From NCBI GenBank assembly GCA_015067895.1, contig SVLP01000031.1:1-29124 (forward strand): a stretch of 29,124 nt of DNA, written 5' to 3'. The position numbers were made by a program, and so were the translations under genes. The stretch comes from Oscillospiraceae bacterium. GTDB taxonomy: Bacteria; Bacillota_A; Clostridia; Oscillospirales; Oscillospiraceae. Below are positions 1 through 6,699 of this stretch, piece after piece (the stretch's first letter is position 1; each line of letters starts with the position of its first letter). A model generated the notes under the pieces. The model saw only the letters and a program-made list of their open reading frames with translations. It made no database searches and was not told where the DNA came from.

Positions 1-11
1 GCTGGCAAATT

Positions 12-40
12 GGAGTTGGAAGAACTCCTTATTTTTATTT
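12..40 (+). terminator. weak intrinsic terminator of a gene left of the window
   Basis: A 6-bp stem (GGAGTT at 12-17 pairing with AACTCC at 23-28) with a five-base loop is followed by a T-rich tail (29-40). The rightward orientation suggests that it ends a transcript entering from outside the window. The stem is short, so this is only a moderate call. Confidence 0.45.
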
Positions 41-72
41 CTGGACAACTGTTTTCCAATTTTCTATACCAA

Positions 73-105
73 AACCCCTGTTTTCCTTTCGAGAAAACAG
101 GGGTT
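73..105 (+). terminator. perfect 13-bp hairpin, terminator-like
   Basis: The arms at 73-85 and 93-105 are perfectly complementary, with a seven-base loop. The tail is poor in T (TTCTTTG), so on its own it may stabilise RNA rather than terminate. It lies between two other hairpins, at 12-28 and 121-147. Confidence 0.45.
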
Positions 106-120
106 CTTTGACAGACTGAA

Positions 121-151
121 AAGCTCCAAGCCTTTGGCTTGGAGCTTTTTT
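121..151 (+). terminator. strong intrinsic terminator
   Basis: A 12-bp stem (121-132 with 136-147) with a TTT loop runs straight into six T residues (146-151). This is a textbook rightward terminator for the gene left of the window. On the other strand the hairpin is followed by TTTTC, so it may also stop the leftward transcript of the XRE gene at 314-970. Confidence 0.85.
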
Positions 152-153
152 CA

Positions 154-308
154 ATGAAATTTGCCTGCGGCAAGTGAAGTACACCTGACGGTGTATGAAG
201 TTGCTGACGCAATGAAGTGTGCTGACGCACATGATGCGCAAATTTCACTTCATAGCGAAGCTGCTTCATGTCCGCAGGACACTTCATATTGCGCCGGCAA
301 TACTTCAT
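154..308. repeat. array of small hairpins punctuated by ATGAAGT / ACTTCAT heptamers
   Basis: Consecutive short perfect hairpins are separated by a heptamer. The stems are TTGCC/GGCAA (161-173), TACACC/GGTGTA (180-195), TTGC/GCAA (201-212), GTGC/GCAC (219-230), AGC/GCT (254-262), GTCC/GGAC (270-280) and ATTGC/GCAAT (288-301). The separator reads ATGAAGT or a near variant in the left half (for example 195-201 and 212-218). It reads its complement ACTTCAT in the right half (281-287, 302-308). The whole array is therefore one large dyad made of small dyads. It lies just downstream of the leftward XRE gene, in its likely 3' untranslated region. Confidence 0.8.
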
Positions 309-313
309 TTCGT

Positions 314-970
314 TCAATGCTCCCAATGGTCGCAGTACACGCTCCCGCCTGCGGTGATATTGCCGCTGGCCTCGTCCACCTGGACATTGCCGCCTGCGTG
401 GATGTCGCCCTCGGCGCAGTCGCAGGTCACGCTGCCGCCTGCTTCCACATTGCCGTTGACATCGTCGCAGTTGACGCTGCCGTTGGCGGTGACACTGCCG
501 TAGACTTCGTCACAGTTGACGGTGCCCCCGGCCTGCACACTGCCGTAGACATCATCGCAGTTCACATCGCCCCCGGCGGTCAGATTGCCATTGACCGCTT
601 CACAGGTCACATTGACTTCGCTGTGGACGTTCAGTGCGGGGCCCTCATAGCAGAAGTTGATATTTCTGGCAGGATGGCCGCTGCCGATGTGGGTATGGCC
701 CGCGTAGAGCACAATGCGCAGTGTGCCGTCATCGGGCCAGGGCAGCTCCGGGGGCGCGGGCTCCGCCTTCGGTGCCTCCCGGCCGAAGAGCTCGTCGATG
801 GTGATGCCGAAGAGGTCGGCGATCTGGGGCAGCAGGGCGATGTCCGGGCAGCTCTGGCCGGACTCCCACTTGCTCACCGCCTGGTTGGTGACCCCCAATT
901 TCTGGGCAAGCCCCTCCTGGGTCAGCTCCAGCTTCTTTCTGTATCGGATGATGATATCTTCAAAGGTCAT
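314..970 (-). CDS. XRE-family transcriptional regulator with a C-terminal 15-residue repeat domain
   Basis: A 218-residue protein. Residues 1-63 form a classical XRE/Cro helix-turn-helix (TQEGLAQKLGVTNQAVSKWESG), a DNA-binding repressor fold. A proline-rich linker spans about 64-80. From about residue 116 to the end there are five clean repeats of 15 residues of the type AGGxVxCDDVxGxV, which suggest a right-handed beta-solenoid like those of bactofilin or DUF4097-type proteins. That fold is inferred, not proven. The DNA shows the same 45-base periodicity. The start is ATG 968-970, behind AGGAGGTAACGACC; a longer frame from 1039 lacks such a site. It is divergent from the phosphatase gene at 1478, which it might control. 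The ligand and target are unknown. Cysteines recur in most repeats and could bind metal or sense redox state. Confidence 0.88.
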   Translation of the reverse strand: MTFEDIIIRYRKKLELTQEGLAQKLGVTNQAVSKWESGQSCPDIALLPQIADLFGITIDELFGREAPKAEPAPPELPWPDDGTLRIVLYAGHTHIGSGHPARNINFCYEGPALNVHSEVNVTCEAVNGNLTAGGDVNCDDVYGSVQAGGTVNCDEVYGSVTANGSVNCDDVNGNVEAGGSVTCDCAEGDIHAGGNVQVDEASGNITAGGSVYCDHWEH

Positions 971-1010
971 GGTCGTTACCTCCTGTAATTTATTTGTCGG
1001 CCGCAGCTTT

Positions 1011-1039
1011 ACAGTAGCAGAATTCGGGGAAAAAGGCAA
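1011..1039 (-). promoter_or_regulatory. probable sigma-A promoter of the XRE regulator
   Basis: On the minus strand, TTGCCT (1034-1039) and TACTGT (1011-1016) are separated by 17 bases, about 40 bases before the start codon. The match to the -10 consensus is only fair. Confidence 0.45.
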
Positions 1040-1111
1040 TGGAATGTTGGTTGAATCGGGGGGATCGGGTTTCCGACCGGTGGTTGGAAACCGAGGATGA
1101 TAAGAAAATGA

Positions 1112-1330
1112 TGAGGTGGTAGGATCACGTTCCCACTACCGCCGTCATTGCGAGGGCCATAGGCCCGTGGCAATCTCCCGGTACAGCGCAGAAACAAGCA
1201 ATGAGGTTATAGTAGAAGGGAACGTAATACGACTTCTTGAACCGCATTTTGTGAAGTTAGGTCGTACCGGGAGATTGCCACGTCGCTTCGCTCCTTGCAA
1301 TGACAGTGGTAGTGGTCACCTGATTCAATC
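1112..1330. repeat. GTCATTGC-family inverted-repeat element, copy 1
   Basis: The core runs from GTCATTGCGAG (1144-1154) to CTTGCAATGAC (1294-1304). The inner arms GTGGCAATCTCCCGGTAC and GTACCGGGAGATTGCCAC pair perfectly. The outer flanks (CCCACTACC and GGTAGTGGTCACC) extend the dyad to about 1112-1330. Between GCGAG and GTGGC sits a small private palindrome (GGCCATAGGCCC) that differs from copy to copy. No protein is encoded. Other copies lie at 6445, 10209, 26341 and 28974. The 1040-1389 gap contains nothing else recognisable. Confidence 0.85.
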
Positions 1331-1389
1331 TCCTATAAATTTGTAATTACTTCCAATTCCTAACCCTCAGATTTGTGCGAAGCTCCAAT

Positions 1390-1417
1390 TTGCACCAACA
1401 AATCGAAATGCTATAAT
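1390..1417 (+). promoter_or_regulatory. sigma-A promoter of the multi-phosphatase gene
   Basis: TTGCAC (1390-1395) and a perfect TATAAT (1412-1417) are separated by 16 bases. Transcription should start near 1424, only a few bases before the hairpin at 1428-1451. Confidence 0.7.
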
Positions 1418-1427
1418 GATAATGCGC

Positions 1428-1451
1428 AGCCCTGCCCGGATGGGCAGGGCT
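1428..1451 (+). promoter_or_regulatory. 5'-terminal leader hairpin (possible attenuator or mRNA stabiliser)
   Basis: A 10-bp perfect stem (AGCCCTGCCC 1428-1437 with GGGCAGGGCT 1442-1451) with a GGAT-type loop is followed by AATTTTTG. It falls between the promoter and the ribosome site at about 1463-1468. Because the T-run is short and interrupted, it could be either a leaky terminator or a protective 5' stem-loop. Confidence 0.6.
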
Positions 1452-1477
1452 AATTTTTGTGCAAAGGAGTTACGAAG

Positions 1478-4400
1478 ATGAAAAAAAGCATGAGAATGCT
1501 GGCTCTGGTGCTGAGCTTCATCATGGTTCTGGGACTGTTCCCTGTGGCCCATGCGGAAGACGCGCCCGTGCTTGCAAATGCGGACGAGATCGTGGTGTAC
1601 TACACCAACGACGTCCACACCTACATCGACGGCGAGCTGTCCTATGACAACCTCGCTGACCTGAAGACCGAGACCGCCAAGCAGGCGGCGGGCGTTCTGC
1701 TGGTGGATGCCGGTGACGCCATCCAGGGCACCGCCTACGGTTCCATGGACAAGGGCGAGACCATCGTCGATCTGATGAACGCCGCAGGCTATGACGTGGC
1801 CACTCTGGGCAACCATGAGTTCGACTACGGCATGGAGCGGGCTCTGGAGCTGGTGGAGAAGGCGGAGTATGACTACATCTCCTGCAACTTCCACCATGTG
1901 GTCAACGGCATCGAGGGCACCACCGTTCTGCCCTCTGTCTACACCGCCGACTTCGGTGAGACCCGCGTTGCCTTCATCGGCATCACCACCCCCGAATCCT
2001 TCACCAAGTCCACTCCCGCCTACTTCCAGGACGAGGATGGCAACTACATCTACGGCATCCACGGCGGCACCAATGGCAGAGCCCTGTACGACGCTGTGCA
2101 GATGGCTGTCGATGATGCCCGCGGCATCTACCATGCCGACTATGTCATTGCTCTGGGCCACCTGGGCATCGACGAGTCCAGCAAGCCCTGGACTTCCCGG
2201 GAGGTCATTGCCAAGACCTACGGCATCAACGCCTTCATCGACGGTCACAGCCACAGCACCGTGACCTCCGAGATCGTCTACAACGACTTCGGTCAGCCTG
2301 TCGTCCTGACCCAGACCGGCGAGTACTTCGATGCCATCGGCAAGATGGTCATTAAGGCCGACGGCACCATCGAGACCTCCCTGGTCACCGAGTGGGCAGG
2401 CTCCGACGAGTCCGTCAAGACCATCAAGGACGAGTGGATGACCGCCATCGACACCCAGCTGGGTGAGGTCATCGGCACCGCCGAGGTTACCCTGGACAAC
2501 TACGATGCCGACGGCAACCGTCTTGTCCGCAAGCAGGAGACCAACACCGGCGACTTTGCCGCCGATGCCCTGTACTACCTGTTTGACAACATGGGTCTGG
2601 ATGTGGACGTTGCCATCATGAACGGCGGCGGTGTCCGCAACAAGGCCATCACCGGCGAGCTGAGCTACAAGACCATGAAGGAGATCCACACCTTCGGCAA
2701 CGTGGCCTGCCTGCAGACCGTCACCGGTCAGCAGATCGTGGACGCCCTGGAGTGGGGCGCCCGCCAGGCTCCCGAGGTGGAGGTCGGCGGCTTCCTGCAC
2801 GTGTCCGGCCTGAAGTATGACGTGGACGGCTCCATCACCTCCACCGTCCAGGCCGACGACAAGGGCGTCTGGATCGGCGGCCCCACCGGCGAGTACCGGG
2901 TGAAGAATGTCCAGGTCTTCAATAAGGAGACCGGTGCCTATGAGCCCATCGACCTGGCCGCCCAGTACAATCTGGCCGGTTACAACTACACCCTCCGGGA
3001 TCTGGGCGACGGCTTCGCCATGTTTGATGGCGCGGTCAATGTCCTGGACTACGTGATGGAGGACTACATGGTTCTGGCGAACTATGTCAAGGCCTTCGAG
3101 AACGCCACCGTCAAGGGCACCAACTCCCCCCTGAATGCCAAGTATGCCGGTTTCGGTGCTGACTACTCCACCACCGCAGGCTCCGGCCGCATCGCCGTTT
3201 CCTCCGGCGAATCCGTCTGGGACGGCAAGGTCACCATCGGCGGTCTGGACAACAACCTGTGGATGACCAAGTACGGCAATGTCTACACCGACTGTGCCGC
3301 CGAGAACTTCACCGAGGATCTGGGCCTTAACTGGGCCGACCTGGTCACCGTCAAGTTCCTGGATCAGGAGCTGGTTCTGCCTGTGGTTCCCACCTACTCC
3401 TATGTGGACTCCGGCAAGCCCGCCGTGATCCTGGGTGCCAACGACAAGGGCAACCCCACCGGCTATGTCTCCCTGGCCATCAACATGGGCAACTTCGCCG
3501 AAACCTACGGCATCGCCAAGAAGATGACCGATGATGCCGGTAACTGGTACTGGGTCGCCTTCGAGGGCGTGGAGTTCCCCATCGAGGTCACCTTCGAGCT
3601 GTACGAGAAGGAAGGCTACATGGCAGAGTATCTGCTCCATGAGCTCTCCCGCACCAACAATCGTGAGGATTATGCCCACCTGACCGATGCCCAGTTCGCC
3701 AACTTCCGGGCTGTCACCACCACCGGCATGGGCGCGGGCAAGCTGTACCGCTCCTCCTCCCCCATCAACCCCGAGATCGGCCGCAACACCTACGCCATGA
3801 CCGAGGTCGAGAAGGCCGGTGTCACTGTCGTCATGAACCTGGCCGACACCGCCGAGGAGGCCGCTGCCTATGAGGGCTTCGCAGGCTCCTACTACGCAAA
3901 TCAGAACGTCATCTACCTGGGCCTGGGCGTGGACTTCGCTGAGGAGTCCTTCCGGCAGGGTCTGGCTAAGGGCCTGCGCCACTTCATCGAGAATGAGGGC
4001 ACCTACCTCGTCCACTGCAACGAGGGCAAGGATCGCGCCGGTTTCGTCACCGCCGTGCTGGAGTGCCTGATGGGTGCCTCCGCCGAGGAGGTCGTGGCCG
4101 ACTACATGGTCACCTACTACAACTACTACGGCATCGAGCCCGGCACCGAGAAGTACGAGGCCATTGCCAATTCCAACATCGTCAAGTCCCTGGAGACCGC
4201 CTTCGGTGCCTCCGATATCTATGGTCTGGATCTGGTCGGCAGAGCCGAGGATTATCTGCTCTCCATCGGCCTGTCCAACAGCGAGATCGCCCAGCTGAAG
4301 GCCAACCTGATGGGCAGCACCGACACCGTTGTCTACTACACCAACGACGTGCACACCTACATCGACGGCGAGATCAGCTATGACAATCTGGCATGGCTGA

Positions 4401-6370
4401 AGCAGAACACCGACGCCGCCGACGTCCTGCTGGTGGACGCCGGTGACGCCATCCAGGGCACCGCCTACGGCTCCATGGACAAGGGCGAGACCATCATCCG
4501 TCTGATGAACGCCGCCGGTTACGATGTGGCAACCCTGGGCAACCACGAGTTCGACTACGGCATGACCGGCGCCATGAACGCCATTGCCTGGGCCCAGTTC
4601 CCCTACGTCTCCGCCAACTTCTATCATGAGAAGGACGGCATCGTGGGCGACAGCGTTCTGGACGCCTACAAGGTCTTCGAGACTGCAAACGGCCTGAAGA
4701 TCGCCTTCGTGGGTCTGACTACCCCCGAGTCCTTCACCAAGTCCACTCCCGCCTACTTCCAGGACGAGAACGGCAACTACATCTACGGCATCGCAGGCGG
4801 CACCGACGGTGCAGCCCTGTACGCCGCCGCCCAGGCTGCCATCGATGCCGCTTCTGAGGAAGCTGACATCGTCATCGCCCTGGGTCACCTGGGCGACGAT
4901 CCCGCCTCCCAGCCCTGGACCAGCGAGGAGCTGATCGCCAATACCACCGGCCTGGATGCCTTCATCGACGGCCACAGCCATTCCACCGTTCCCGGCAAGG
5001 AAGTCCTGGACAAGGACGGCAACACCGTTATCCTGACCCAGACCGGCGAGTACTTCGATGCCGTGGGCAAGATGACCATCTCTGCCGAGGGCGAGATCTC
5101 CACCGAGCTCATCACCGAGATCGCAGGCTCCGACGAGACCGTCAAGGCCATCAAGGACGAGTGGATGACCGCCATCGACACCCAGCTGGGCGAGGTCTTC
5201 GGCTACACCGACATCGTCTTCGACAACTACGATGAGACTGGCCGTCTGGTTCGCAAGATGGAGACCAACACCGGCAACCTGGCTGCCGATGCTCTGTACT
5301 ACCTGTTCGACAACATGGGTCTGGACGTCGATGTTGCCATCATGAACGGCGGCGGCGTCCGCAACAAGGCCATCACCGGCGAGCTCAGCTACAAGACCAT
5401 GAAGGAAGTCCACACCTTCGGCAACGTGGCCTGCCTGCAGACCATCACCGGCCAGCAGCTGCTGGACGCCCTGGAGTGGGGTGCCAAGGCTGCTCCCGAC
5501 GCCGAGAACGGCGGCTTCCTGCACGTCTCCGGCATCACCTACCAGATCGACACCTCCATCCCCTCCACCGTCCAGGCCGATGAGAAGGGCGTCTGGATCG
5601 GCGGCCCCACCGGCGAGTACCGGGTCAAGAACGTCAAGATCCTGCAGAATGGTGCGTACGTTGACCTGGATCTGAACGCCCAGTACAACCTGGCCGGTTA
5701 CAACTACACCCTCCGCGATCTGGGCGACGGCTTCGCCATGTTCGATGGTGCCGTCAATGTCCTGGACTACGTCATGGAGGATTACATGGTTCTGGCCAAC
5801 TACGTCAAGTCCTTCCCCGTCAATGAGGACGGCCTCCATGAGATCCCCGCCGACGATGCCCGCTACGCCAGCGTCTACGGCGAGGGCCGCATCAAGGTCG
5901 GCGCTTCCGAGCCCACCGTCATCGCTGAGGGCTGGAGCGGCTACACCACCTGGGTGCTGACCAGCGACGGCGTCCTGACCGTCTCCCCCACCGAGGAGCG
6001 CTACAACGGCAAGTGCAACATGGCCAACTACCATAAGGTGGGTGGCGTCCTGACCCTGCCCTGGAGCGACTACGCCGAGCTGATCGAGACCGTGGTCATC
6101 GAGGAGGGTGTCCATGCCGTCGGTCAGATGGCCTTCTACGAGCTGCCCAACCTGACCACCGTGATCCTGCCCGAGTCCATCGAGGAAGTCCGCAACTACG
6201 CCTTCAAGAACGTCACCACTCTGCAGAGCATCAATCTGGAGGTCGTGGAGACCATCTGCGAGGGTGCCTTCTACGGCTGCTCCGCGCTGAAGGATCTGAC
6301 CTTCGCTGACAACGTGACCATCGAGGATTGGGCCTTCTCCAAGACCCCCTACGCTTCCATGAATCCCTGA
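1478..6370 (+). CDS. secreted multi-domain phosphatase: 5'-nucleotidase, tyrosine-phosphatase-like, 5'-nucleotidase, LRR
   Basis: A 1630-residue protein. The start at ATG 1478 follows AAAGGAG and opens a signal peptide (MKKSMRM..., cleavage likely after Ala-His-Ala at residue 26). The first metallophosphoesterase module has NDVH (44-47), DAGD (77-80), GNHEFDYG (111-118) and DGHSHS, then a 5'-nucleotidase C domain with NGGGVR (from 382). Residues about 615-685 resemble the C-terminal barrel of SAM hydroxide adenosyltransferases. Residues about 725-925 carry a cysteine phosphatase loop, HCNEGKDRAG (His846, Cys847, Arg853), of the Y_phosphatase3 type. A second complete 5'-nucleotidase follows (NDVH from 956, NGGGVR from 1290). 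Residues 1483-1630 are BspA-type leucine-rich repeats. Family knowledge suggests extracellular hydrolysis of nucleotides and other phosphoesters, with ligand or host binding by the repeats. There is no LPXTG motif or C-terminal helix, so the mode of attachment is unclear. The two nucleotidase halves are also very alike at DNA level. Confidence 0.9.
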   Translation: MKKSMRMLALVLSFIMVLGLFPVAHAEDAPVLANADEIVVYYTNDVHTYIDGELSYDNLADLKTETAKQAAGVLLVDAGDAIQGTAYGSMDKGETIVDLMNAAGYDVATLGNHEFDYGMERALELVEKAEYDYISCNFHHVVNGIEGTTVLPSVYTADFGETRVAFIGITTPESFTKSTPAYFQDEDGNYIYGIHGGTNGRALYDAVQMAVDDARGIYHADYVIALGHLGIDESSKPWTSREVIAKTYGINAFIDGHSHSTVTSEIVYNDFGQPVVLTQTGEYFDAIGKMVIKADGTIETSLVTEWAGSDESVKTIKDEWMTAIDTQLGEVIGTAEVTLDNYDADGNRLVRKQETNTGDFAADALYYLFDNMGLDVDVAIMNGGGVRNKAITGELSYKTMKEIHTFGNVACLQTVTGQQIVDALEWGARQAPEVEVGGFLHVSGLKYDVDGSITSTVQADDKGVWIGGPTGEYRVKNVQVFNKETGAYEPIDLAAQYNLAGYNYTLRDLGDGFAMFDGAVNVLDYVMEDYMVLANYVKAFENATVKGTNSPLNAKYAGFGADYSTTAGSGRIAVSSGESVWDGKVTIGGLDNNLWMTKYGNVYTDCAAENFTEDLGLNWADLVTVKFLDQELVLPVVPTYSYVDSGKPAVILGANDKGNPTGYVSLAINMGNFAETYGIAKKMTDDAGNWYWVAFEGVEFPIEVTFELYEKEGYMAEYLLHELSRTNNREDYAHLTDAQFANFRAVTTTGMGAGKLYRSSSPINPEIGRNTYAMTEVEKAGVTVVMNLADTAEEAAAYEGFAGSYYANQNVIYLGLGVDFAEESFRQGLAKGLRHFIENEGTYLVHCNEGKDRAGFVTAVLECLMGASAEEVVADYMVTYYNYYGIEPGTEKYEAIANSNIVKSLETAFGASDIYGLDLVGRAEDYLLSIGLSNSEIAQLKANLMGSTDTVVYYTNDVHTYIDGEISYDNLAWLKQNTDAADVLLVDAGDAIQGTAYGSMDKGETIIRLMNAAGYDVATLGNHEFDYGMTGAMNAIAWAQFPYVSANFYHEKDGIVGDSVLDAYKVFETANGLKIAFVGLTTPESFTKSTPAYFQDENGNYIYGIAGGTDGAALYAAAQAAIDAASEEADIVIALGHLGDDPASQPWTSEELIANTTGLDAFIDGHSHSTVPGKEVLDKDGNTVILTQTGEYFDAVGKMTISAEGEISTELITEIAGSDETVKAIKDEWMTAIDTQLGEVFGYTDIVFDNYDETGRLVRKMETNTGNLAADALYYLFDNMGLDVDVAIMNGGGVRNKAITGELSYKTMKEVHTFGNVACLQTITGQQLLDALEWGAKAAPDAENGGFLHVSGITYQIDTSIPSTVQADEKGVWIGGPTGEYRVKNVKILQNGAYVDLDLNAQYNLAGYNYTLRDLGDGFAMFDGAVNVLDYVMEDYMVLANYVKSFPVNEDGLHEIPADDARYASVYGEGRIKVGASEPTVIAEGWSGYTTWVLTSDGVLTVSPTEERYNGKCNMANYHKVGGVLTLPWSDYAELIETVVIEEGVHAVGQMAFYELPNLTTVILPESIEEVRNYAFKNVTTLQSINLEVVETICEGAFYGCSALKDLTFADNVTIEDWAFSKTPYASMNP

Positions 6371-6391
6371 TCCCCATACCCCCTAAGCACC

Positions 6392-6413
6392 GGGCGGCCC
6401 GCAAGGGCCGCCC
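6392..6413 (+). terminator. 9-bp GC hairpin after the phosphatase gene
   Basis: GGGCGGCCC, a GCAA loop and GGGCCGCCC form a perfect stem 21 bases after the stop codon, but the next bases (TCAGACTG) are not T-rich. An almost identical hairpin with a proper T-run is at 6595-6621. A palindromic repeat lies between the two. Confidence 0.6.
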
Positions 6414-6444
6414 TCAGACTGTAGAAAAACCTCAAAATTAGGAT

Positions 6445-6575
6445 GTCATCGCGAACCAGTCCTCAGACTGGTGTGGCGATCCCCTAAAAAGAGCAAATAA
6501 CGCCGGATTATCAACTGAAAATATTCGAAAATCTGGGAGATTGCCACGCCAGTGTGCGCACTGGCTCGCAATGAC
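6445..6575. repeat. GTCATTGC-family inverted-repeat element, copy 2
   Basis: The left end is GTCATCGCGAA, the right end CTCGCAATGAC. The private palindromes are CCAGTCCTCAGACTGG on the left and CCAGTGTGCGCACTGG on the right; the inner arms are TGTGGCGATCCCC and GGGAGATTGCCACG. The centre (about 6484-6533) is AT-rich and unique. The element is bracketed by two copies of the same 24-base terminator segment (6391-6414 and 6594-6617). Confidence 0.85.
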
Positions 6576-6594
6576 ACCTTTTTCGACACGCTGC

Positions 6595-6621
6595 GGGCGG
6601 CCCGCAAGGGCCGCCCTTTTT
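6595..6621 (+). terminator. strong intrinsic terminator
   Basis: The same 9-bp stem and GCAA loop as at 6392-6413, but followed by TTTTT (6617-6621). It is probably the original terminator of the phosphatase transcript, now separated from the gene by the repeat element. Confidence 0.8.
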
Positions 6622-6642
6622 GCTGACAAATACTGGGATGAT

Positions 6643-6671
6643 TTGACATTCCACCGTCCCGGCACTATAAT
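6643..6671 (+). promoter_or_regulatory. consensus sigma-A promoter of the MalY/PatB gene
   Basis: A perfect TTGACA (6643-6648), a 17-base spacer and a perfect TATAAT (6666-6671), 28 bases before the start codon. This predicts strong, largely constitutive transcription with a very short leader. Confidence 0.9.
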
Positions 6672-6699
6672 AAAAGAAAAACGAAAAGGAGCCTGCATT

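Noticed and set aside
154..308. A CRISPR array
   Set aside because: The repeated unit is only seven bases, flips orientation halfway, and the intervals are hairpins of 8-16 bases instead of unique 30-base spacers; no cas genes are present.
1367..6115. A 1582-codon open frame antisense to the phosphatase gene
   Set aside because: It is a shadow of the G/C-ending codons of the real gene: low-complexity Gly/Val/Asp/Leu composition, no ribosome site, and the plus frame has clear domains and a signal peptide.
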